Shown in pieces: positions 57,401-64,000 of a stretch of DNA of 64,000 bases; the first letter of the stretch is position 1; each line of letters begins with the position of its first letter. Position numbers and translations under genes: made by a program. The notes below the pieces were generated by a model. It searched no databases. It was not told where the DNA came from and saw only the letters and a list, made by a program, of their open reading frames with translations. Origin of the DNA: an uncultured Aquimarina sp. (GTDB lineage: Bacteria; Bacteroidota; Bacteroidia; Flavobacteriales; Flavobacteriaceae); assembly GCF_947492405.1 (NCBI RefSeq), contig NZ_CANLMP010000001.1, forward strand, positions 1,302,001-1,366,000, written 5' to 3'.

Positions 57401-57777
57401 TAGCACATACCTTTAGTAGTGCTTATTTTGAAAACAAAGGTAACGGAACATTTGAAGCTCACAACTTACCCAAATCAGCTCAATTCTCTGAAGTTCACGG
57501 TATTTTACCCATAGATATGAATAAAGATGGAAACCTAGATCTTATCGTAACTGGAAATAATTACCATACCGATGTAGAAATGGGACGCAGTGATGCAAGC
57601 ATAGGCTCCGTATTATTAGGTGATGGAACTGGTAATTTCCAAGCTATTCCTGCTCATAAAAGTGGTTTTTCGGTAATTGGAGATACTCGCGGTATCGTTA
57701 TGCTACAGAAAAAAAATAAAACCTTAATTCTAACTCTATGTAACGAAGGAAACTTACAATATTTCACCAATGACTGA
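54406..57777 (+). CDS. Large VCBS/FG-GAP and ASPIC/UnbV repeat lipoprotein
   Basis: 1123 residues. The lipobox ISC places the lipid at Cys22 (LVVIISCNEKK), so it is probably on the outer membrane and possibly exposed at the surface. I count about 14 D-x-D/N-x-D-G-type calcium loops (e.g. DINNDGLPD, DYDNDGDLD, DINKDGWTD, DFNNDGHLD, DIDKDGDLD), marking FG-GAP/VCBS beta-propeller blades. They form two propellers separated near residues 540-625 by an ASPIC/UnbV domain (GIGAKVTITTGDGIQYQE, SSGESILHFGVG, VVWPNGKHQQL). The family is common in Bacteroidota polysaccharide loci, but no SusC/SusD pair adjoins it here. Ligand unknown. Confidence 0.88.
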   Translation: MLQLVKSFRLFSFIFLVVIISCNEKKTDTIDKTKTEINREQEKTLFTLTDPKETGFYFVNKLKENETFNIITYEYIYGGGGVAVGDINNDGLPDVFLSGNLSGGGLFLNKGNLKFQQISKTAEVLHAGFSTGTSMIDINNDGYQDIYICRSLAGEPELRENILLINNQDLTFTNKAAEYGLNDQSFSNQASFFDYDNDGDLDMYLLNHRVDFVDAQNIKTTKDKTGNTILYKDTNYEDVSDRLYRNNGNGTFTDVTKKAGLLNRAFGLSVTPTDINKDGWTDLYVANDYLDKDHFYINNGDGSFTDAISDMFFHMSRNSMGSDIADFNNDGHLDVINLDMMAEHNYRQKQLKGQSPYDLYHIAVKFGLGHQVMRNTLQLNNGNGTFSEIGQLSGISHTDWSWTPLLADYDNDGFKDLFISNGFYRNITDMDFLKYDSNTAIASGGGAKKFNNMKLLNLISSTPVANYIYKNNGDLSFTKKSTSWGFDKPSFSNGAVYADLDQDGDLDLITNNFNQEAFLYRNNSRELKSNNHYLSVQLKGNKNNASGIGAKVTITTGDGIQYQECSPYRGYLSSGESILHFGVGLNKNITSVSVVWPNGKHQQLNNIASNQRIQLNIEDAIDKPTVEKVEKTLLIKAKNTFSPEFQHQENDYIDFKQEPLLEHKLSNKGPFISKGDINNDGLEDIYIGGANGYSGTLYVQNNQGKFIQKKIKAFETDKTYEDAEALFFDADADQDLDLFVVSGGYASAYNSPLYQDRLYLNDGAGNFSKAENALPKNFKNGTCVTAHDIDNDGDLDLFIGGGAKPLSYPIEEQSQLLINNEGSFTNATNMLPNNGNLGMVNDAIWMDYDTDGNKDLILAGEWMPITILKNNNSKFTKITEQAGLLKTAGWWNTITAADIDKDGDLDLIAGNRGENSFYKVSEDQPGTIYAKDFDGNGRIDAFPFYYFSDGKSYPKHVLDEIATQYPDIKKKFRRYHQYSQATLDSIFSKKELEGALQLLAHTFSSAYFENKGNGTFEAHNLPKSAQFSEVHGILPIDMNKDGNLDLIVTGNNYHTDVEMGRSDASIGSVLLGDGTGNFQAIPAHKSGFSVIGDTRGIVMLQKKNKTLILTLCNEGNLQYFTND

Positions 57778-57804
57778 TTTATAAAATACATCTTACAATA
57801 AATT

Positions 57805-57840
57805 AAAGCCTATGAATTAAAGTATTTATAGGCTTTTTTT
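57805..57840 (+). terminator. Intrinsic terminator of VCBS gene
   Basis: Arms AAAGCCTAT (57805-57813) and ATAGGCTTT (57828-57836), 14-nt loop, followed by T7-type run; 27 bp after the stop. Confidence 0.8.
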
Positions 57841-57954
57841 ATTTTTCTCCATAAAAAAACAAACATGATGCAACCTTTTACTTTTTGTTTTGTCAATAGT
57901 AATAACTAGAAAAGAAAAGTAACTTTAAAGAAACTTACAATCAATCATAAATAA

Positions 57955-58497
57955 TTGAAAACTAACATTCTTTATACACATAAGGATCTTATAGAGAAAA
58001 GCAAATCTGGTGACCGGAATTCGCAATATAAACTATATGAACTCTACATAGATGCTATGTATAATGTAAGCATGAGGATATTAGGTATCAAAGAAGATGC
58101 AGAAGATATTATTCAGGATAGTTTTGTTGATGCTTTTAAAAACTTAACCGCTTTTAGATATGAAAGTACTTTCGGTTCCTGGTTAAAAAGAATAGTAATT
58201 AACAAGAGTATTAATCATTTGAAACTAAAAAAAGTACCTGTCATACCACTAGAGCAACATGAATATTATATAGGCGAAGAGATGAACGAGCCTATTAAAA
58301 CAATGGATGTAACTAAAATCAAAAAAGGTATAGCACAATTACCAGATGGATACAAACAGATTATTAATCTATACTTAATTGAAGGATATGATCATATTGA
58401 AATTTCGGAAATACTAGAAATTTCTAGTTCTACATCCAAATCACAATATCATAGAGCTAAGAAAAAACTAATTCAGATTATAAATACACTAGAATAA
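57955..58497 (+). CDS. ECF-type RNA polymerase sigma factor
   Basis: 180 residues. Region 2 is YKLYELYIDAMYNVSMRILGIKEDAEDIIQDSFVDAFKNLTAFRYESTFGSWLKRIVINKSINHLK, with the DAEDIIQD core-binding signature; region 4 is IAQLPDGYKQIINLYLIEGYDHIEISEILEISSSTSKSQYHRAKKKL, a helix-turn-helix for the -35 element. It should direct RNA polymerase to a small regulon, under control of the membrane protein encoded 1 bp downstream. TTG 57955 is the only start before region 2 that gives a normal N-terminus. It leads a five-gene run. Confidence 0.92.
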   Translation: MKTNILYTHKDLIEKSKSGDRNSQYKLYELYIDAMYNVSMRILGIKEDAEDIIQDSFVDAFKNLTAFRYESTFGSWLKRIVINKSINHLKLKKVPVIPLEQHEYYIGEEMNEPIKTMDVTKIKKGIAQLPDGYKQIINLYLIEGYDHIEISEILEISSSTSKSQYHRAKKKLIQIINTLE

Positions 58498-58498
58498 G

Positions 58499-59035
58499 AT
58501 GGATGATTTTGAAAAATATATCAAAGAAAACAAACTTCTTTTTGATGAGCATAAACCAGATAGGACAAAGCTTTGGTCGCATATTGATGTAGAACTTAAT
58601 GCAGATTTTAAAGAAGAAACTGTTACATTTTGGCGATCTCCGATGATCAAAATAGCCGCAGCTGTAGTTATTTTGATTGGAGTATTTTCTTTGACTACTA
58701 TTTTTACAGCTGCAAATGAGTCAAATGATTTTGCCAATCAAGAATTAAACGATATTGACACTTACTACAAAAACTTGGTTTCATTTCAGGTAGAATTAGT
58801 AAAAAACAATGCTAAACTTTCTGAAGAGGATAAAGAAGAGTTCCTCTCTTTTATGGATGAGCTAGACAAAGAACATCTTTTATTAAAAGAAGAAATGGCT
58901 GCTAACCTTAATAATGAATACATTCTGGAAGCCATAATACAGAATTACAAAAAAAGAATTGAATTAATAGAAAATCTTTTAGAACAAATTAAAGATTCAA
59001 AAAAATCCGATGATAATGAAGGATACATTTTATAA
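58499..59035 (+). CDS. Putative membrane anti-sigma factor
   Basis: 178 residues with one transmembrane helix (about 51-70, IKIAAAVVILIGVFSLTTIF). The cytoplasmic N-terminus (MDDFEKYIKENKLLFDEHKPDRTKLWSHIDVEL) has the short helical shape of Bacteroidota anti-sigma regions but no zinc motif HxxxCxxC. The outside part is a charged helical coil (EEDKEEFLSFMDELDKEHLLLKEEMAANLNNEYILEAIIQNYKKRIELIENLLEQI). Position 1 bp after the sigma gene is the main argument for the role; the protein family itself I do not recognise. Its 3' end overlaps the next gene by 26 bp. Confidence 0.72.
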   Translation: MDDFEKYIKENKLLFDEHKPDRTKLWSHIDVELNADFKEETVTFWRSPMIKIAAAVVILIGVFSLTTIFTAANESNDFANQELNDIDTYYKNLVSFQVELVKNNAKLSEEDKEEFLSFMDELDKEHLLLKEEMAANLNNEYILEAIIQNYKKRIELIENLLEQIKDSKKSDDNEGYIL

Positions 59036-60110
59036 AAAAATATTTCTCCTAGTATTGATATTAAACATTGGGTATAATATTAATGCACAAGAAGAACTAT
59101 CTAAATCAATTGAAAAGGTTTATGATTTTACCAATGCAGGAGAACTACAACTAGAAAATAAATATGGTAACATTATTATCAACGGATGGAGCCAAAATAA
59201 GATAGAGGTTGCTATAGATATTGTAGTTAACAAAAAAGATAAAGATGAAGCCGAAGATCTTTTAGCAAGAATAAAACCATCTATAACAACTGTAGGTCAA
59301 TCAATTATCATATTTTCTAACATTGAAGAGAAAAGTGACAGCTTTTTCTCCAAGGTATTCAATCGTGTAAACCCTTTTGATTTTGACAAAGGAAGCATCC
59401 AAATAGACTACCAAATCAGCCTACCCACTAATGCAGAGATTCAGGTAACAAACAAATTTGGAGATATCATTATTAATGATTGGAATGGAAAGTTAAAAAC
59501 AAATTTACAACATGGTGATATGTGGATTAATAACGATATTATTAATGCTAATATCGAAATGAAATTTGGAAAGCTACAAACCAAGTCTATCACATATGGA
59601 AAGATAAAATTAAAAAACAGCGAATTTGATCATAAAACTTCTAAAGATCTCAGAATTATAAGTAGTGGATCTACAGTTGCTATTGACCAAGTTATCAATC
59701 TTGAAATTTTCTCTAGTAAAGATAAAATTACTATAGAAAATATTGAAAGGATAAAAGGAGAACTCAAGTTTTCAAATATAGTACTTGAAAACTTAAAAAA
59801 CGACGTAGATCTCATAATGGATGTAGCAGATTTTAAAGTAAATAAAATTATTAAACCCGACACAAACATTAATATTGACCAAAAATCTTCTGAGCTAGAT
59901 ATTAATGTCTCAGGTCTTAATTTCGATTTTAGTGCTTCCTTAGAACAAGGACTATTAAGAATTCCTAAAACATTCAAAAATATTAAAAACAACGTAATAG
60001 ATAGTAAGAAAAGATTAAGAGAAATAAAAGCTAATTACGGAATCGATTCCAATAAAGGTACTTTTAATATTACCGGCAAAAAAGGAGTAATCATATTAAA
60101 AGAAGAATAA
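59010..60110 (+). CDS. Exported DUF4097-like beta-repeat protein
   Basis: 366 residues with a signal peptide (FYKKIFLLVLILNIGYNINAQ). The mature protein repeats short strands of the type LENKYGNIIINGWSQNKIEV, TNKFGDIIINDWNGKLKTN and MKFGKLQTKSITYGKIKLKN, the DUF4097/DUF4098 pattern of a stacked beta (beta-helix or adhesin-like) structure. Such genes often follow ECF sigma and anti-sigma genes in Bacteroidota and may sense envelope state; the function is not known. It overlaps the anti-sigma gene by 26 bp. ATG 59016 is an alternative start two codons in. Confidence 0.78.
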   Translation: MIMKDTFYKKIFLLVLILNIGYNINAQEELSKSIEKVYDFTNAGELQLENKYGNIIINGWSQNKIEVAIDIVVNKKDKDEAEDLLARIKPSITTVGQSIIIFSNIEEKSDSFFSKVFNRVNPFDFDKGSIQIDYQISLPTNAEIQVTNKFGDIIINDWNGKLKTNLQHGDMWINNDIINANIEMKFGKLQTKSITYGKIKLKNSEFDHKTSKDLRIISSGSTVAIDQVINLEIFSSKDKITIENIERIKGELKFSNIVLENLKNDVDLIMDVADFKVNKIIKPDTNINIDQKSSELDINVSGLNFDFSASLEQGLLRIPKTFKNIKNNVIDSKKRLREIKANYGIDSNKGTFNITGKKGVIILKEE

Positions 60111-60150
60111 AACATAACCATTTATCAATTCAATAATCAAATCAATACTC

Positions 60151-60825
60151 ATGAAAAAATCAATCAACTTACTAATTACTTTTCTATTGATTAGTACATA
60201 TCATATCAATTCTCAAGAATCAACAGATGAAGATTATATAGAATTTAATGACCGTAAAAATATTGTGCACGGAGTCTATCTTGGTTTTAGTGCTAGTTAT
60301 GGAGAAATTGAAGGAGAAGACACAGCATTAATAGGCCTTAAATTAGCATATGTCGCCAACAGACAATTCGAAGTTGGTTTTGGCATGAAGGCTTTTTATT
60401 CTCAACAAAATCTACCAGGAATATCTATTTCTAATGATGAAGATTTAATTGGAGGATACGCAGGAATGCACTTAGAACCCATATTATTCAGTAAATCAAG
60501 AGTAAATCTATCATTTCCTTTACTAATTGGATTTGGAGGGGTTGGCTATATAGATGGGCAGTTCGATGATAACGATGAATTTAACGAGAATGATTATGAC
60601 TGGGATGCAGTGTTTGTTGCTGAACCTGGAATAAACCTTCTATTTAATGTATCCAGGTTTCTACAATTGGAAGCCGGGGTAAAATATAGATTCTCGAGTA
60701 AATTTAATATCCATCCTAGTGGTATAGATCGAATCAATGGATTTTCTGCAGGAATAGGAGTAAAAGTTGGAGTTTTTAATCTTGGTAAAAACAGATATAA
60801 GAAAAAAGCTCCGAAAAGAGAATAG
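60151..60825 (+). CDS. Outer-membrane beta-barrel protein, paralogue 1
   Basis: 224 residues: signal peptide (MKKSINLLITFLLISTYHINSQ), then YIEFNDRKNIVHGVYLGFSASYG and alternating amphipathic strands (KLAYVANRQFEVGFGMKAFY, LSFPLLIGFGGVGYIDG, LLFNVSRFLQLEAGVKYRF), a small eight- to ten-stranded barrel. The last strand, SAGIGVKVGVFNL, is followed by a basic tail GKNRYKKKAPKRE, so the barrel does not end at the usual terminal aromatic residue. It is 41 bp after the DUF4097-like gene and is paired with a close paralogue downstream. Function unknown. Confidence 0.82.
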   Translation: MKKSINLLITFLLISTYHINSQESTDEDYIEFNDRKNIVHGVYLGFSASYGEIEGEDTALIGLKLAYVANRQFEVGFGMKAFYSQQNLPGISISNDEDLIGGYAGMHLEPILFSKSRVNLSFPLLIGFGGVGYIDGQFDDNDEFNENDYDWDAVFVAEPGINLLFNVSRFLQLEAGVKYRFSSKFNIHPSGIDRINGFSAGIGVKVGVFNLGKNRYKKKAPKRE

Positions 60826-60876
60826 AAAAAGTTAAAGTAAAGCTTAGGTTAATTAAACCTCAAATAAATAGAATTT

Positions 60877-61518
60877 ATGAAATTTAAAGAAAGTGTTTTA
60901 ATAATTTTAATTATCCTTATCACTCCTCAAACATATTCTCAAGAAACTAAAAATCAAGATTATATAGAGTTTAATGATAGAAAAAACATTGTACACGGAG
61001 TATATCTTGGCTTGGACTTTGGCTATGGTCAAATTAAAAAAAATGAAACTACCTCTATGGGAATTAAGTTAGCATATGTTGTTAACAAAAAAATGGAGAT
61101 AGGAATAACTACAAAGGCACTATATTCTGATTTAAGATCTGTAGATCGTTCTTTTGGAGGAGATTTTGATTTATTAGTTATTTATGGTGGCCTTCATTCA
61201 GAAAATATACTGCTTAGCACATCTAAATTCAATTTCTCTTTTCCATTTTTAATTGGTATCGGCCACATACAAGTTTCTGGTCCACAATTAAAAAATACTG
61301 ATATCACATTAATCGCAGAACCAGGGGTAAATATCTTGTATAACCTATCGCGATATGTACAATTTGAAGCTGGTATAAAATATAGAATTTCATCACCAAT
61401 CGATCCGATTCCAAATATTCTAGATAACATTAATGGATTTTCAATTGGTTTAGGTGTTAAAATGGGAGTTTTTAATCTAAATAAAAACAGATATAAGAAA
61501 AAAGCCCCAAAAAAATAA
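60877..61518 (+). CDS. Outer-membrane beta-barrel protein, paralogue 2
   Basis: 213 residues, similar to the preceding protein from end to end: signal peptide (MKFKESVLIILIILITPQTYSQ), YIEFNDRKNIVHGVYLGLDFGYG (first 17 residues identical to paralogue 1), KLAYVVNKKMEIGI, FPFLIGIG, LYNLSRYVQFEAGIKYRI, and the end GVKMGVFNLNKNRYKKKAPKK with the same basic tail. It arose by tandem duplication, with clear divergence since. It lacks the acidic loop NDEFNENDYDWD of paralogue 1. Last gene of the sigma-factor run. Confidence 0.82.
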   Translation: MKFKESVLIILIILITPQTYSQETKNQDYIEFNDRKNIVHGVYLGLDFGYGQIKKNETTSMGIKLAYVVNKKMEIGITTKALYSDLRSVDRSFGGDFDLLVIYGGLHSENILLSTSKFNFSFPFLIGIGHIQVSGPQLKNTDITLIAEPGVNILYNLSRYVQFEAGIKYRISSPIDPIPNILDNINGFSIGLGVKMGVFNLNKNRYKKKAPKK

Positions 61519-61630
61519 TTTCTAAAAAAAGATCTATTAAACACCCACTATCAATTAACTACAGATAAAAAAAGTATTTAAAAATATCTAAAAAACAAGT
61601 TATATATAATTAGGCATAAAAATTGATACT

Positions 61631-61834
61631 ATGAATTTGTATAAAAAAGAAATGTTACCAAAGCCCCAAATGAAAACTAAAGTTATTGTAAAAACCAAAA
61701 AAATTGATACTAACTATGTATTTTCAGAGAACAGCCAAGTATATCTTAAACGCAAATCAAGTGTTAAATCCACAAATAGTAATTCTTTATACTCCCAAGA
61801 ATGGTATCCCATTAGTTTTTGCTGGAAACCTTAA
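61631..61834 (+). CDS. Possible small protein of unknown function
   Basis: A 67-codon frame from ATG to stop between the barrel pair and the TonB receptor. The product (MNLYKKEMLPKPQMKTKVIV and on) is basic, has no signal peptide or membrane helix and no family I recognise. It could be a chance frame in AT-rich DNA. The short direct repeat AAAATTGATACTA occurs just before the ATG and again within it. Confidence 0.3.
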   Translation: MNLYKKEMLPKPQMKTKVIVKTKKIDTNYVFSENSQVYLKRKSSVKSTNSNSLYSQEWYPISFCWKP

Positions 61835-61894
61835 TTAAAAGCAGGAATGCCCTTTGGTTTTCAAAGTATTTATTTTAATAATTAAATAACATTT

Positions 61895-61976
61895 GTATAC
61901 CTATATTGTCTGTAGATTTATAGCATAAAATTGCTGTAACAAATTTTGTACTTTATAGTCTCCTTAGTATACCTAT
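61895..61976. promoter_or_regulatory. Direct repeat GTATACCTAT upstream of TonB receptor gene
   Basis: Exact 10-mer at 61895-61904 and 61967-61976, 72 nt start to start (a little under seven helical turns), in the short promoter region of the receptor gene. The core GTATAC is itself palindromic. A regulator-binding role is an inference. Confidence 0.3.
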
Positions 61977-61992
61977 CTGAAAAACATATCTT

Positions 61993-64000
61993 TTGAAAAA
62001 AAATATCTCTATTAATACACTGCTAGTAATGCTATGCACACTAGTACATTATTCCTCTATTAGCCAAGAAAAATTTACTATTAATGGCACTATAACTGAG
62101 CAATCCAGTAATGAAACCTTAATCGGCGTTAATGTACTCTTTCCTGAAATTGGTAAAGGAGTTGTAACCAATGAATATGGATTTTACTCCATTACCTTAC
62201 CTGAAGGAACTTACAAGCTACAAGTTAGTTACTTAGGATTTAAAGATATTATTCAACAAATTACTCTTAATGAGGATAAAAAATTGAATTTTCAATTATC
62301 AGAAGCTTCAGAAATGTTAGATGAAGTAGTGATTACAGAAAATGTAGAAAAAGTAAACATTAAGAATCCGCAAATGAGTCTTAACAAACTAACGTCTGGA
62401 ACTATTAAACAAATTCCAGTGGTTCTTGGTGAAGCGGATGTCATTAAATCTATCATACTACTACCAGGTGTAACAAGTGGTGGCGAAGGTGCTTCAGGAT
62501 TTAACGTTCGTGGCGGTGCCGCAGATCAAAATCTAATTCTATTGGACGAAGCAACAATATTTAATTCCTCGCACCTTTTTGGATTCTTTTCAGTTTTTAA
62601 TCCAGACGCCATAAAAGATATCAAACTCTATAAAGGAGGCATTCCTGCAAAATATGGAGGTCGTGTGTCCTCTGTACTCGATATTTATCAAAAAGAAGGA
62701 AATAGTAAAGAATATCACCTTAATGGAGGGCTTGGTCTCGTATCCAGTAGGTTATTAGCAGAAGGACCTATTGTAAAAAATAAAGGAGCATTTCTGGTTG
62801 GAGGTCGAGCATCATACGCACATCTTTTTCTACCTTTAGTTGATGATGGCAATGACAATGTTGCCTACTTTTATGACCTCAACGCAAAATTGAACTATAA
62901 AATTAATGAGAACAACAACATCTTCCTTTCTGGGTATTTTGGACGAGATGTATTCTCCATTAGCGAAAGTTTTAGAAATACTTATGGTAATACAGTCTTA
63001 AATCTAAGATGGAATCATCTATTCTCTGACAAACTATTTTCTAATTTATCCTTAATATATTCAGATTATTTTTATGGCTTAGAACTTGATTTTGTTGGTT
63101 TCGAATGGGACTCCGGTATTAGAAACTTTAATGTAAAATATGACTTAAAACATTACCTAAGTGATAATTTTCAGCTTAATTATGGTATAAACGATATTTA
63201 CTATCGTTTTAATCCAGGTGAGATCAAACCAAATAGTCAAGACTCCGGAATTATAAGAGATAAACTTATTGATAAATATGCAAATGAATTAGGAGTATAT
63301 ATAGACGCCGAGCATAAAATTTCGAATAAGTTATCTTTACAATATGGAGTAAGGCTCAGTAACTTCACCAGATTAGGACAAGACGAATTGAATATCTACG
63401 AAAATGACAATCCCCTATTATTTAATGAAGAACTACAGATTTATGAAGCCGCAGATCCAATCGGAACAGAGAGAATTAGTAGAAGTGATCAAATAGAAAA
63501 TTTCACAAATCTAGAGCCAAGAGTAGCATTGGCTTATGCTTTTAATGATAATACTTCTATAAAAGCAAGTTATAATAGAATGGCTCAATACCTACACCTA
63601 TTATCCAATACCAGTTCTCCTACTCCACTAGATGTATGGACGCCAAGCGGGAAGTATGTAAAACCTCAATTATTAAATCAATATGCATTAGGTTTCTTTA
63701 AAAGTATTAAAGATGATGCGTACTCCCTAGAAACAGAAGTGTTCTATAAAGATATCGAAAACAGGATTGACTATATCGACGGTGCAGAACTTATTGCAAA
63801 CGATGCTATCGAACAAGAAATTCTTAATGGAGAAGCTCGAGCTTATGGTTTAGAATTATTAATCAGGAAGAATCAAGGTAAATTTAAGGGATGGTTAGCA
63901 TATACATTATCCAAATCCGAACAAAGAACACCCGGAAGAACACCAACAGAAATTGGTATTAACGATGGACAATGGTATAATACACCTTTTGATAAGACTC
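61993..64000 (+). CDS. TonB-dependent receptor with carboxypeptidase-like domain, 3' end outside window
   Basis: The frame is open from TTG 61993 to the window end (669 codons). It has a signal peptide (MKKNISINTLLVMLCTLVHYSSISQ), a CarboxypepD_reg-like domain (about 26-110, FTINGTITEQSSNETLIGVNVLF and NEYGFYSITLPEGTYKLQVSYLGF), and a plug domain (about 125-230) with ADVIKSIILLPGVTSGGEGASGFNVRGG and YKGGIPAKYGGRVSSVLDI, then barrel strands. It imports a nutrient through the outer membrane using TonB energy; no SusD-like partner is visible before the end. ATG 62029 would delete half of the signal peptide, so TTG is preferred. Confidence 0.9.
   Translation, partial: MKKNISINTLLVMLCTLVHYSSISQEKFTINGTITEQSSNETLIGVNVLFPEIGKGVVTNEYGFYSITLPEGTYKLQVSYLGFKDIIQQITLNEDKKLNFQLSEASEMLDEVVITENVEKVNIKNPQMSLNKLTSGTIKQIPVVLGEADVIKSIILLPGVTSGGEGASGFNVRGGAADQNLILLDEATIFNSSHLFGFFSVFNPDAIKDIKLYKGGIPAKYGGRVSSVLDIYQKEGNSKEYHLNGGLGLVSSRLLAEGPIVKNKGAFLVGGRASYAHLFLPLVDDGNDNVAYFYDLNAKLNYKINENNNIFLSGYFGRDVFSISESFRNTYGNTVLNLRWNHLFSDKLFSNLSLIYSDYFYGLELDFVGFEWDSGIRNFNVKYDLKHYLSDNFQLNYGINDIYYRFNPGEIKPNSQDSGIIRDKLIDKYANELGVYIDAEHKISNKLSLQYGVRLSNFTRLGQDELNIYENDNPLLFNEELQIYEAADPIGTERISRSDQIENFTNLEPRVALAYAFNDNTSIKASYNRMAQYLHLLSNTSSPTPLDVWTPSGKYVKPQLLNQYALGFFKSIKDDAYSLETEVFYKDIENRIDYIDGAELIANDAIEQEILNGEARAYGLELLIRKNQGKFKGWLAYTLSKSEQRTPGRTPTEIGINDGQWYNTPFDKT

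Overview
The window is AT-rich bacterial DNA from a member of the Bacteroidota, most likely a marine Flavobacteriaceae of the Aquimarina type. Three things point there. Recognisable promoters have the Bacteroidota -7 box TAnnTTTG, in the best cases 18-20 nt after a TTG. Several protein families are typical of that phylum (DUF4835, DUF6913, DUF6503, DUF3857 transglutaminase-like, a GldL-like membrane protein, a CarboxypepD_reg TonB receptor). The gene order bamD-rpoZ-coaBC-DUF4835-recN is also characteristic. Nothing was searched against a database; all names rest on motifs read from the translations.

Layout. 1-14.4 kb: envelope and housekeeping genes (DUF6503, DUF3887, smpB, pcm, an oxidoreductase, a stand-alone EF-G domain-IV-like protein, a 3-hydroxyacyl-CoA dehydrogenase, an M23 peptidase with two overlapping downstream genes, a YggS-type PLP protein, a DnaQ/GIY-YIG fusion, a DUF3857 protein, a voltage-gated-type K+ channel and miaA). 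The intergenic spaces at 4.6, 5.6 and 8.2-8.4 kb carry two families of short dispersed hairpin repeats. 14.4-28 kb, nearly all minus strand: a two-component system, coaE-YbbR-glycosyltransferase, fabI, the bamD-rpoZ-coaBC-DUF4835-recN group, and DUF6913-dapA-Kir channel. 28-35 kb, minus strand: GNAT-prmC-LOG-ligA followed by four tandem YhhN-like membrane proteins. 35-42 kb, plus strand: LEA lipoprotein-ribD-HAD-DMT transporter-YigZ, then dnaA, a low-molecular-weight phosphatase and an RsmI-like methyltransferase. 42-45.5 kb, minus strand: a lytic transglycosylase, then dapF-GNAT-mltG. 45.6-57.8 kb, plus strand: HtrA protease, long-type GAPDH, a coiled-coil membrane protein, trmD, rplS, monomeric isocitrate dehydrogenase and a large VCBS/ASPIC lipoprotein, most ending in clear intrinsic terminators. 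57.9-64 kb: ECF sigma factor, putative anti-sigma factor, DUF4097-like protein and two paralogous outer-membrane barrels, then the start of a TonB-dependent receptor that runs off the window.

Most of the content is ordinary chromosomal core. No CRISPR array, tRNA, rRNA, insertion sequence or prophage was seen. The parts most worth a second look are the diverging YhhN-like tandem array, the free-standing EF-G domain IV homologue, the sigma/anti-sigma/DUF4097/twin-barrel module, an orphan terminator in a 965-bp gene-free stretch, substitutions at two normally catalytic positions in CoaC, and -7 boxes lying only 4-6 nt before start codons (candidate leaderless mRNAs).
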